Shown piece after piece: positions 55,491 through 64,000 of a DNA stretch of 64,000 nt. How positions within the stretch are numbered: position 1 is the stretch's first letter; every line of letters starts with the position of its first letter. Below the pieces are notes generated by a model. It was not told the origin of the DNA. It worked only from the letters and a program-made list of their open reading frames with translations, and did no database searches. The stretch is from Nannobrachium achirus (lineage: Eukaryota; Chordata; Actinopteri; Myctophiformes; Myctophidae): assembly GCA_963921795.1 (NCBI GenBank), contig OY997649.1:59516274-59580273 (forward strand). Reading direction: 5' to 3'. A program made the position numbers and the translations under genes.

Positions 55491-55964
55491 TATCTCCCGA
55501 TTAGGGAGTCTTACTGGTTCTCATGTATATTTGGACATGTATCAAAAGTATGTAATGGCTTTCGTTATTTTAGTATTAGTTGGGTTGTGATTTGGAAGGT
55601 ACTGGTACAGAGGAAATAAAAACAGCACTCTACAGTTTATGGAACAGATAAAGCGGTCTTCATATGAGCGTTCATATAAAAACAACCCACACATTTACTT
55701 TTTATAGTACGAAATGGCTCCATATACAACCACACTTTTGGGGGTTTTATGAAGCAAGCTACACTAAAGTATATAGAAGCTTTTTTACAGTTCCATATTG
55801 TACCTGTTTGGCAAGAGTGTAATTTTTGAGTCGTCGTCAGAGATAAAACAATGTCGAGAGACATATTGTGCGAGTGACTCTTAGACCACTTTTACGCTAA
55901 AGAACTCACATGAACAGGAGACTTTTTCCTCGAAAAGCAACTGTATCATTTAAAATTGTAGTTT
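55491..55964. other. Unrecognised unique stretch
   Basis: No gene or repeat recognised. Confidence 0.4.
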
Positions 55965-56162
55965 TGTAATTTTGAGGTATTTGTACTTTACTTGAGTATT
56001 TAAAATTTACAACAAAAAAATACAAGCTCACAATTGTGATCTTGTAGATCGGCTATTTTCAAAACATTTTTTTTTAACTTGTGAAACTGGGACATTCTGC
56101 ATAATGAGTATTTTCTACTTTTGGTACATTTTACCAATACTTTTGTACTTTTACTCAAGTAA

Positions 56163-56165
<3 letters not shown>
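55965..56165 (-). mobile_element. Family C MITE, reversed fragment
   Basis: tttgaggtatttgtacttta, a shrunken hairpin (56020-56063, tip caattgtg), cattctgcataatgagtatt and acttttgtacttttactcaa match family C in reverse. Confidence 0.75.

Positions 56166-56167
<2 letters not shown>

Positions 56168-56202
<35 letters not shown>
56168..56202. repeat. (TA)n microsatellite
   Basis: About 16 TA repeats abutting the family-C fragment. Confidence 0.95.
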
Positions 56203-56204
<2 letters not shown>

Positions 56205-56585
56205 GGTTTATACTGTATGTCACTAGTGGAAAGTTACCAACACTACGTGTCACTGTCCTCCTTGTTATGATCTGGGAACGAATCAATGAGTCCCACGAAG
56301 ATCTTACTGTCATAATCTGTACTCTTTATATACTGAATGTTAACTTCCATCTTGGAAGAGAGAGAATTAGCAAAGCTACCACCAGGATGGTATGCTCAGC
56401 TGTTTGTCTCCTTGTCTGACTCTCTTCAAATACAGCAATCTAAGATATAGTCCTTTGGCTCGTCTCTGTCTTATTTTGGTTATGAATTTATCCATATTCC
56501 ATATATTTATTTAACTTTAATAATAACGTATTCAACATATATATTGCAACATCATGTTTAGAACGATGGTTTAGAACTGCGGTTG
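56203..56585. other. Unrecognised stretch
   Basis: Nothing recognised. Confidence 0.4.
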
Positions 56586-56645
56586 TAAAAAATAAAAGCA
56601 GATGTACAAGCTCACTGCGCGGCAAGAAGTGGCGCAATGTGAGCA
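56586..56645. repeat. Hairpin module relic
   Basis: gcagatgtacaagctcactg + cgcggcaagaagtggcgca + atgtgagca keeps the left arm and tip of the family-A-type hairpin; the right outer arm is lost. Confidence 0.6.
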
Positions 56646-56830
56646 TTCTCATCTTCCTCCTCTGAGGAGTCTGAACGCTCCTCTCCTGGAGAACCCCTTG
56701 AACCCCCTGCTGCACTGTGGCTTCATGAGGATGAGGAGCACGTCTCAGCACCTCAGCACATCACAAAGCACCTTGGCCAGTCCTTTATGCCAGCAGCCAT
56801 CAGGCTCCACAACCCAGCTTGACAAACATA
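56646..56830 (+). pseudogene. Possible LINE ORF2 C-terminal relic
   Basis: One frame gives SFMPAAIRLHNPA at about 56780-56820, resembling the conserved end of fish non-LTR reverse transcriptases (…P-AIRL-N). Only this motif is visible, no RT catalytic region, so it would be a dead fragment. Confidence 0.35.
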
Positions 56831-56922
56831 TGCAAGACCTGCAGCGTCTGCTACAGGAGTTTGACTTGCTGACTCTTGCTCTCGTACATGCATGGACTAC
56901 TAGGATGTATATTGCAGAACGC

Positions 56923-57095
56923 AGTGGTGTAAAAAAGTAATCAAGTGTTTTACTTGAGTAAAGTTATCAATACTGCAATGTAGAAACACTCTGTTACAAG
57001 TTACAAAAGTATTGGTATCAAAATGTACTTAAAGTACGAAATGTCAAAAGAACTCATTATGCAGAATATCCCCTTTCACAAGTTTTCAAATGTGA
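56923..57095 (+). mobile_element. Family C MITE, left half
   Basis: CAGTGGTGTAAAAAAGTAATC start, AAGTAC-rich body, tcattatgcagaatatccc, ending at ttttcaaatgtg where other copies have the hairpin. Confidence 0.75.
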
Positions 57096-57488
57096 GAAGG
57101 AAATCACAGCATTTTATGTCTGTTGCATATGCAGTCTTTTGCATACATGTTGTGTAGAGTTTGAGTGTAAACCTTTGGTTCATTGCCTTTGGACCACAAG
57201 GTGATGGGTACGATCCCGGGCATTGCTAACTCAGTGTATGAGTAGCATGGCTTGGGGTGCGGCAAGTGGTGCTGCAGGTAGTTACTGGGAGCTGATGGTA
57301 CAGTAGGTGTGGCGCTCCACCTCAGCAATACATCTCCCAGGGGTCAACCGCATTGTAACGGGGACAGCTCCCGCGTGTTACCGGCTGATACCGGCAATAA
57401 GCCACTCCTGACCTACTTGTTTTGTCTTCCACTTCTAGGACAGCAGCCGTTTGTTGCTGAGGGCATGGAGAGACTATGCCCCCTGTAT
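57096..57488. other. Stretch with weak SINE-like motif
   Basis: gtgatgggtacgatcccggg (57201-57220) resembles a B box, and the preceding catacatg...ttggacc could be a worn tRNA-like head. Not strong enough to call a SINE. Otherwise unrecognised. Confidence 0.3.
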
Positions 57489-57530
57489 GTCTGTCCGTCC
57501 GTCCGTCCGTCCGTCCGTCCGTCCGTGTGT
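57489..57530. repeat. (GTCC)n microsatellite
   Basis: About eight GTCC/GTCT units. Confidence 0.95.
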
Positions 57531-57790
57531 CCGTCTGTTACCAGATAATCTCCAGTGCCATTGGCCCGGCCGCTGCCAAACTGCACACACATTGGATGTG
57601 CCAATTCAGAACCTCTGCTACACATTTTTCACATGGGCCTGTTCCAGCACCACCATGAAGCCGATTTCTTGCAAAATATTTTTTTTGGACAGTACTCCAA
57701 CAGATTTTGACTAAAATCATGCAAATTAGTAGACAGTATCTCTACTCAAATGGAATCTGTCCGATTTACCATCCTGATTGATTAAGATTG
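57531..57790. repeat. Relative of element Q, partial
   Basis: gctgccaaactgcacacaca, agcaccaccatgaagccga, ttttggacagtactccaac and ttttgactaaaatcatgcaa align in order with parts of 55120-55400. Ends not defined. Confidence 0.45.
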
Positions 57791-58157
57791 GCTTCCAAAT
57801 TTAGCAGATTTGTACAAATACATTGTATTCAGAAAGATTCAGTCATTCACTCATTCAGAGATCCAGTGCAGATGTCTAGGGCCTGCAGCTCAATATTCAC
57901 TTAGTATTCTTATTTATCTAGTTCTTACTCTCAGTAACTCTCCTGCATTTCAATCTAACCAACACAGTATATGATCATGCATATTGTTATGCATTGTCTA
58001 TCATGTGCTGTATAGACACACGCATGCATGCACGCACACAAACATGTGTACACACTACACACACATACACACTAAATCATGCACGTGAATTGAGCATACA
58101 CAAACATAAAGAATGCAGGCAAATCTAAATAGGCTAGATCTGCCTAAGATGTAAAAA
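57791..58157. other. Unrecognised stretch with CA/TG-rich patches
   Basis: Short degenerate CA tracts near 58015-58075; nothing else. Confidence 0.45.
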
Positions 58158-58201
<44 letters not shown>

Positions 58202-58210
58202 CACACACAT
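58158..58210. repeat. (ACGC)n-(CA)n microsatellite
   Basis: Eight ACGC units followed by CA repeats. Confidence 0.97.
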
Positions 58211-58250
58211 GCAAACAAACACACATGCAAACAAACACACATGCTAAGAC

Positions 58251-58671
58251 TATGGATGGGACGATATGAACATTTCATATCACAATTATTGTCACAAAAT
58301 AAATCACGATTTACGATATTATCGCGATAATCATAATCCATTATCCTGGTGCAGAACATTTGCCAAAAAATAACAGATCTACAAGCTCGCAACGCGTTGT
58401 GAGCTTATAGATCGGCTATTTTTTGGCAAAGACATTTGATAGAGTGAAAAAAAGACTGTATCAAGTACACATATTATAAGTAGCTTTTACCAATCATAGA
58501 TTGCTTAAATGGTACCAGATATGCAGCAAATAAAAGGTGAATTGATCCCAGTGCATGACGGAGCAAGATATCACGACAATATATCTCCACGATACGATTA
58601 TCGTGAATGTTTTTTATCACGATAAACGATAAAACGAAAAAACGAATATCGCTTATCATTCCATCCCTATA
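58251..58671 (+). mobile_element. Family F hAT-type MITE with perfect 8-bp duplication
   Basis: Starts TATGGATGGGACGATAT, ends ATCATTCCATCCCTATA. gctaagac on both sides (58243-58250 and 58672-58679). A complete hairpin at 58362-58430 pairs ttgccaaaaaataacagatc with gatcggctattttttggcaa. Sister of 29934-30283. Confidence 0.92.
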
Positions 58672-59005
58672 GCTAAGACTAAGCTGTGTACACATAAACA
58701 AACCACACGCACACACACAGATGTGCTTGGGACTTTGGTTAAAAACACTTGGGGCAAAAAAGACCCCGACCAAAATAAAAATCTTCGCTGCACACAAATA
58801 CACGCATCAGCTTCCATATACTGTTGCATCAATCAATAATCCGGGGATGCATGGGCGGAGGCGCGGCCATGGCATTTTCAATCTCTCCCTCTTCCTTCAC
58901 TGCATGGCTAACCAGAGACACCTTATATCTTCACTTTCATCATCCGCACGAAGCCCTGACAGTCCACAATCTCACAGTTGAGCACCAAATCACACCGGCG
59001 AGAGG
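58672..59005. other. Unrecognised unique stretch
   Basis: No gene or repeat recognised. Confidence 0.4.
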
Positions 59006-59589
59006 CAGGGGCATCGCACCAGATTCTGGGCCCCGGGTACAAGGATTCACTGCGGGCCCCCCATGAATGTTCTTCATAGGGGGGAGGTGGGGGTTTGACC
59101 CATTTAGACTGGGAACGCATTATTATTCACAATTTTGTGCTTTAAATATTGAAAAATAGTAGATATACAAGCTCACAGCGTGGCACCGAGTGCCGCGCTG
59201 CGAGCTTGTAGATCTGCTATTTTTCTTCGAATATTTCAGTTTTTTTAAAGAACTATGTTTCTATGCCAGTGGTGCTCAAGCTTTTTCAGGATTCGTATTT
59301 GGCTACGGACCCCCAATCTCAAAATATTTAGTTCCAAGGACCCCCCCCCCCCCCCCCCCCCCCAGAAGCGAATTTGAGTTACAAATGTTCGCTTAGAAAA
59401 TACATATATTCAAAGATTTGCACACATTTTCACGACTTTTCAACAATAGCAGATCTACAAGCTCGCAGCGCGGCACTCGAGCTTGTAGATCTGCTATTTT
59501 TCAATAGCTAAAATATAAAATAATTAGGGCCCCTCCACCTTGGGCCCTAGTAACTCAGTCCACTTTCCCCCCCACTTGTGACGCCCCTG
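59006..59589 (-). mobile_element. Family A hAT-type MITE, reversed, full length
   Basis: CAGGGGCATCGCACC start and TTGTGACGCCCCTG end. Flanks gcgagagg and acgagagg match 7 of 8. Hairpins at 59151-59224 and 59443-59501. Poly-C (59340-59363) in the core. Confidence 0.9.
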
Positions 59590-59854
59590 ACGAGAGGGGC
59601 CCTTTTCCTTTTTTTCATCCACTCCCCTTGGATGGTGATACATATTAAACAACTGAATGACAAGACAGTGAAAATGCAATCATTTTCAGGAGAAAAAAGA
59701 CAGAAATGAAAAGGATAAGCAGCCGGCGTTTGAATGTATATCTCCCTCTTTAGCAACTTAAACCTTATATACTTCATTGACAGGGGGTCCCCCAGGGCTC
59801 TATATTTAGCCCCCTGTTTCTTTGTCTCCCTCTACACCAAAGAAAGCTCTTCGC
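59590..59854. other. Unrecognised unique stretch
   Basis: Nothing recognised. Confidence 0.4.
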
Positions 59855-59925
59855 TGAAAATAGCCAATCTGCAAGCTGCATGGCGGGTGCATCGTGAGAG
59901 CTTGTAAATGGAACTATTTTTGAAG
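59855..59925. repeat. Hairpin module relic, diverged
   Basis: gaaaatagccaatctgcaag, tip gcatggcgggtgcatcgtga, gagcttgtaaatggaactat keeps both arms with several mismatches. Host element unclear; abuts family B at 59980. Confidence 0.55.
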
Positions 59926-59979
59926 AATATAGAATAGAACGTGTTCATGACCAAAATAGAGACCCTATATAGGGTTCAA

Positions 59980-60225
59980 ATCGTCACTGTCGGGCAGAAA
60001 CCTCGTATCTCCAAGTTTAAAATGTGTACGTTCTTTCCCAAAGAACGCCCTGCGTCATCATCATACAAGGCCGTCGCACAAAAAAGTACAAGCACACACC
60101 GCCTTGCGGTGCGAGGCGTTGTGTGCTTGTAGATCGGCTGTTTTCACTGGTTTAAACCATTTTTAAAATGATAATACAAACCAAACGGTTTTGACATACA
60201 AGGTTTTCACCCGACAACGACGAAA
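59980..60225 (+). mobile_element. Family B MITE
   Basis: atcgtcactgtcgggcagaa start, acccgacaacgacga end. The left outer hairpin arm is deleted (aaaaaagtacaagcacac), the tip and right arm are intact. Confidence 0.85.
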
Positions 60226-60756
60226 TGGTTAAATAATGAAGAAAATAAAGCAGACTTGAGGGAAACGACTCAAACACCCAAAATGACTCCCACTTGTAAA
60301 AAGAAAAAAAAAAAGAAAAAGATAAAAGAGATAACAATTCCCAATTTAAAGAAAAGGAACGGAGAGAAAAAAATAATAATCTTCAAGTGTTATTTCTCAC
60401 CGGAGCCAGTCTATGCTAATAACGTCAATAACACGACGGCACGTAGACACCACCTTGGGGCGACGCGGCGCTGATCACAGCGCTGATCGCCACGCGTCGC
60501 CGCTGCCATCGTCAGAGGCGGTAAATATTTCATCAGGGATGCAGATGTGTCAATTAAAGATACACGGGAGACGCAGCCGGATGCCTCGCACCCCCCACCC
60601 CCCTAGCCCCCCACCCACCCAAACCCCCCCTCGCTTTATTTGTCTTTTCGCCCCTCTTTCCACGGCTCTCGCTCAAGGATATTCTCATTAGCACATTAAT
60701 GCAACATAAATGAGTGGGACACTGGAGACGGCTGAGACATCCTACAGGGGTTGGGT
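60226..60756. promoter_or_regulatory. Unique island, candidate CNE
   Basis: Poly-A-rich first part, then 60400-60720 non-repetitive with agtctatgctaataacgtc, cagcgctgatcacagcgctg palindromic pair, tgtcaattaaagatac and ctcattagcacattaatgc. Candidate only. Confidence 0.28.
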
Positions 60757-60909
<153 letters not shown>

Positions 60910-60936
60910 GGGGGGAGGGGGGGGAGTGTATAAAGA

Positions 60937-61541
60937 CAGGGGCGTCACAAGGTGGGGGAAAGTGGGACTGAGTTTCAAGGCCCATGCAAGGTGGAGGGAC
61001 CTTAATTATTTTATACTTTAGCTATTGAAAAAATAGCAGATTTACAAGCTCACATCTGCTATTCTTGAAAAGACGTGAAAATGTGTGCAAATCTTTGAAT
61101 ATATGTATTTCTTTAAGCGAACATTATTTTGTAACTCAAGTTTTGCTTCTGAGGGGTCCCTGGAACTAAATATTTTGAGATGGGGGTCCGTGGCCAAATA
61201 CATATCATTTTGGGGGTCTGTCACATGAAAAGGTTTGAGCACCACTGACATAGAAACATGTTTTTTTTTGAAAAACCTTAGAAGGATTGAAATATTCAAT
61301 GATTTGCACACATTTTCTAGATTTTTCAAAAATAGCAGATCTACAAGCTCGCAGCGTGGCTGTGAGCTTGTATATCTGCTCTTTTTCAATAGCTAAAGCA
61401 CAAAATAATGCGTAATAATGCGTTCCCAGTCTAAATGAGTTAAACCCCCTCCTCCCCCTATGAAGAACATTCATGGGGGCCCCGCACATGTCAGTGAATC
61501 CTTGTACCCAGCAGGGCCCAGAACTTGATGCGACGCCCCTG
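60937..61541 (+). mobile_element. Family A hAT-type MITE with perfect 8-bp duplication
   Basis: CAGGGGCGTCACAAGG start, GATGCGACGCCCCTG end, tataaaga on both sides (60929-60936 and 61542-61549). Hairpin 1 is reduced (61026-61071), hairpin 2 at 61327-61388 has lost its tip. This copy fixes the family ends and the hAT assignment. Confidence 0.95.
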
Positions 61542-61819
61542 TATAAAGATGTGTCTCTTTGGGGGGGGAACTGCATCAATACTTCCTGTCTCCACCACTC
61601 TGGAACGTGGCGCGCGCGGCCCGGTGAAGTGAAACCGTATATCCGAGAGTGAAGCCGTTTTTACACAGAGTTGAAGAAATGCAACCGATGATGAATTACT
61701 GGCACCGGTTTCTTTCTGGCCGGAGCGCCGGTGTACAATATGGTCCGTTCTGGAAATCGGATGCCAAGAAAACGAAGCAACTTGGAAAGCATTCGAAATC
61801 AAATCACTGACAGCATGGC
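61542..61819. other. Unrecognised unique stretch
   Basis: Nothing recognised beyond the target duplication at its left edge. Confidence 0.45.
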
Positions 61820-62284
61820 CAGGGGGCGTCGCACCAAATGCTGGGCCCTGCAGGTACAAGGATTCACAGCGTTATTGTTGTGCTTTAACTATTGAAAAAT
61901 AGCAGATATACAAGCTCACAGCGCGGCACCGAGTGCCGCGCTGCGAGCTTGTAGATCTGCTATTTTCTTAAAATCGTGAAAGTCTTTGAAGGGTTTTGGA
62001 AAAACCTATGTTTCTATGTCAGTGGTGCTCAAACCTTTTCATGTGAAGGGCCCCCAAAATGATATGTATTTGGCCACGGACCCCCCCATCTCAAAATATT
62101 GAGTTCCAGGGACTCCCCAGAACGTTCACTTAAAAATACACATATTCAAAGATTTGCACACATTTTCATGACTTTTCAAAAACAACAGGTCTTGAAGCTC
62201 ACATATATCTGCTATTTTTCAATAGCTAAAGTATAAAATAGTTAAGGCCCCTCCACCTTGGGCCCTATAGTAACTCAGTGCCAC

Positions 62285-62316
<32 letters not shown>

Positions 62317-62330
62317 TTGTGACACCCCTG
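61820..62330 (-). mobile_element. Family A hAT-type MITE, reversed, perfect 8-bp duplication
   Basis: CAGGGGGCGTCGCACC start, TTGTGACACCCCTG end, agcatggc on both sides (61812-61819 and 62331-62338). The hairpin at 61893-61966 is near perfect; the second is reduced to its outer parts (62177-62221). Long poly-C at 62285-62316. Confidence 0.95.
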
Positions 62331-62659
62331 AGCATGGCTTGTGTGGATGTTTGTGATGGTGTACGTGCGGAGGGAAAAACATGATCATATCTTCAGCCGT
62401 TCTCGTTCTGTGTGAGCCAGACAGTGCTTATTGTCCAGGTCTGTGTTGTTTCTATACAAGCGGAGGATTGCATTGGAACTTCTTGTATAAGCAGACACCT
62501 TAGGTTTTTGTATAGTTCTTATATAACAAGTCTTCCTTCCTTTTCCTGTCCTTTTTGGGCTTTCATTGTTGTTTATATCTGATGTGAGAGTCATATAATC
62601 TGACCCCCCCCCCCCCCCTTCTACCAGACTCTCCATTCAGTTTAGTATCCCAATTATTT
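62331..62659. other. Unrecognised unique stretch with poly-C
   Basis: Poly-C run at 62604-62618. No gene. Confidence 0.45.
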
Positions 62660-62767
62660 GACTTGTCGGGCAGAAACCTCGTATCTCCAAGTTTCAAGTT
62701 TGTACGTTTTTTTTCCCCGCAAAGTAAAGCCCTGCTTCATCATAACAAGGCCGTCGCACAAAAGTAG
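62660..62767 (+). mobile_element. Family B MITE, left half to the gap
   Basis: acttgtcgggcagaaacctc to gccgtcgcacaaaagtag, then N. The hairpin would be expected next, so the gap begins at the foot of a predicted palindrome. Confidence 0.85.
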
Positions 62768-62967
62768 NNNNNNNNNNNNNNNNNNNNNNNNNNNNNNNNN
62801 NNNNNNNNNNNNNNNNNNNNNNNNNNNNNNNNNNNNNNNNNNNNNNNNNNNNNNNNNNNNNNNNNNNNNNNNNNNNNNNNNNNNNNNNNNNNNNNNNNNN
62901 NNNNNNNNNNNNNNNNNNNNNNNNNNNNNNNNNNNNNNNNNNNNNNNNNNNNNNNNNNNNNNNNNNN
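62768..62967. other. Assembly gap (200 N)
   Basis: Placeholder gap, same length as at 3605. Confidence 1.
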
Positions 62968-63080
62968 TTGAGGTACTTTTATTCTACTTTCCATTTTTGT
63001 TACATATACTCTACTATAAATACAGCATTTGACAGCTTCAGTTACTTGTTATTTTGCAGATTTTATTATTAATAAAAAAA
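62968..63080 (-). mobile_element. Family C MITE, reversed fragment
   Basis: ttgaggtacttttattctac, ttccatttttgttacatata and cttcagttacttgttatttt match family C in reverse. Similar segment at 63660-63775. Confidence 0.65.
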
Positions 63081-63132
63081 CATAGATGGACCACTTAATA
63101 CTGCTATGAAGTTGATCTACAATGTGCACGCA

Positions 63133-63659
<527 letters not shown>

Positions 63660-63775
63660 TATGTTTTCATCATATCTTACTTTCCATTTTTGTTACTTAT
63701 ACTCCACTACAATTACAGTATTTGACTGCTTCAGTTACTTGTTACTTTGCAGATTTTAGAATTAATACAAAACAT
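63660..63775 (-). mobile_element. Family C MITE, reversed fragment
   Basis: atcttactttccatttttgt, tactccactacaattacag and gcttcagttacttgttactt repeat the 62985-63075 sequence, about 685 bp away. Confidence 0.65.
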
Positions 63776-63796
63776 AGGGAAACCTGGAGGTCCTTG

Positions 63797-63935
63797 AGGG
63801 TCCATTGCTGGTTCCCAAAGTGTGGTTCGGTTACCCCGAGGGTCCCTGAAAGGTTTCCAGGGGGTCCATGGCTGGTTGCCAAAGTGTGGTTCGGGGACCT
63901 CTGGTGGGTCCCTGAGCTGTTTCCAGGGGGAGCAT
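63797..63935. repeat. Two ~68-bp direct repeats
   Basis: gggtccattgctggttccc / aaagtgtggttcggttacc / ggtttccagg and gggtccatggctggttgcc / aaagtgtggttcggggacc / tgtttccagg. A 109-codon frame here is this repeat, not a gene. Confidence 0.8.
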
Positions 63936-64000
63936 TGCGAATTCCCAAATGGCCGGGCTTTAAAGAGCCATAACTTCAGTTCTCAACATGCTACTGGTCT

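Noticed and set aside
57201-57240. Second tRNA-derived SINE
   Set aside because: A single B-box-like motif without a convincing A box or tail.

Overview
The window looks like intergenic or intronic DNA from a ray-finned (teleost) fish. The evidence is very long (CA)n, (GA)n/(CT)n, (ACGC)n and (GATA)n microsatellites, many small non-autonomous transposons of the hAT and TTAA-target (piggyBac-like) types, a tRNA-derived SINE, and a large array of Helitron-like repeats. I find no protein-coding gene, rRNA or tRNA gene that I can support. Long open frames here are translations of microsatellites, minisatellites, N-runs or transposon copies.

Layout: 1-11.4 kb holds mixed small transposons, including a local duplication (2604-3604 and 4073-5715) that flanks a 200-N gap, and a TIR-bounded element carrying a 21-bp minisatellite plus telomere-like repeats (10097-10834). 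11.63-29.04 kb is one compound insertion into a family-A element. It is a tandem/nested array of ~1.54-kb units that end in a hairpin plus CTAG and carry asymmetric inverted repeats, as in Helitrons of the Helentron/Helitron2 type. 29-51 kb alternates small transposons and microsatellites with unique AT/homeodomain-motif-rich islands that could be conserved non-coding elements. 51.8-52.74 kb is a 46/48-bp minisatellite. 52.7-62.8 kb returns to dense MITEs, and a second 200-N gap lies at 62768-62967.

Main finding: a palindromic hairpin module (outer arm ...ATAGCMGATCTACAAGC...) occurs roughly 40 times and sits inside at least five transposon families whose terminal inverted repeats and flanking sequence are unrelated (named A, B, C, F and N here). 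Arm changes are mirrored between the two sides, so pairing is kept while the sequence changes. This could be a mobile or co-opted fold-back module living inside other transposons. Several nested insertions also leave readable filled/empty sites: a piggyBac-like element in a TTAA, a hAT element inside the family-B hairpin with an 8-bp duplication, and a three-unit inverted Helitron-like block inside a host unit that rejoins perfectly without it.

Family letters are local labels for this report, not database names. Repeat boundaries are good to a few bases where a target-site duplication is stated and otherwise approximate.
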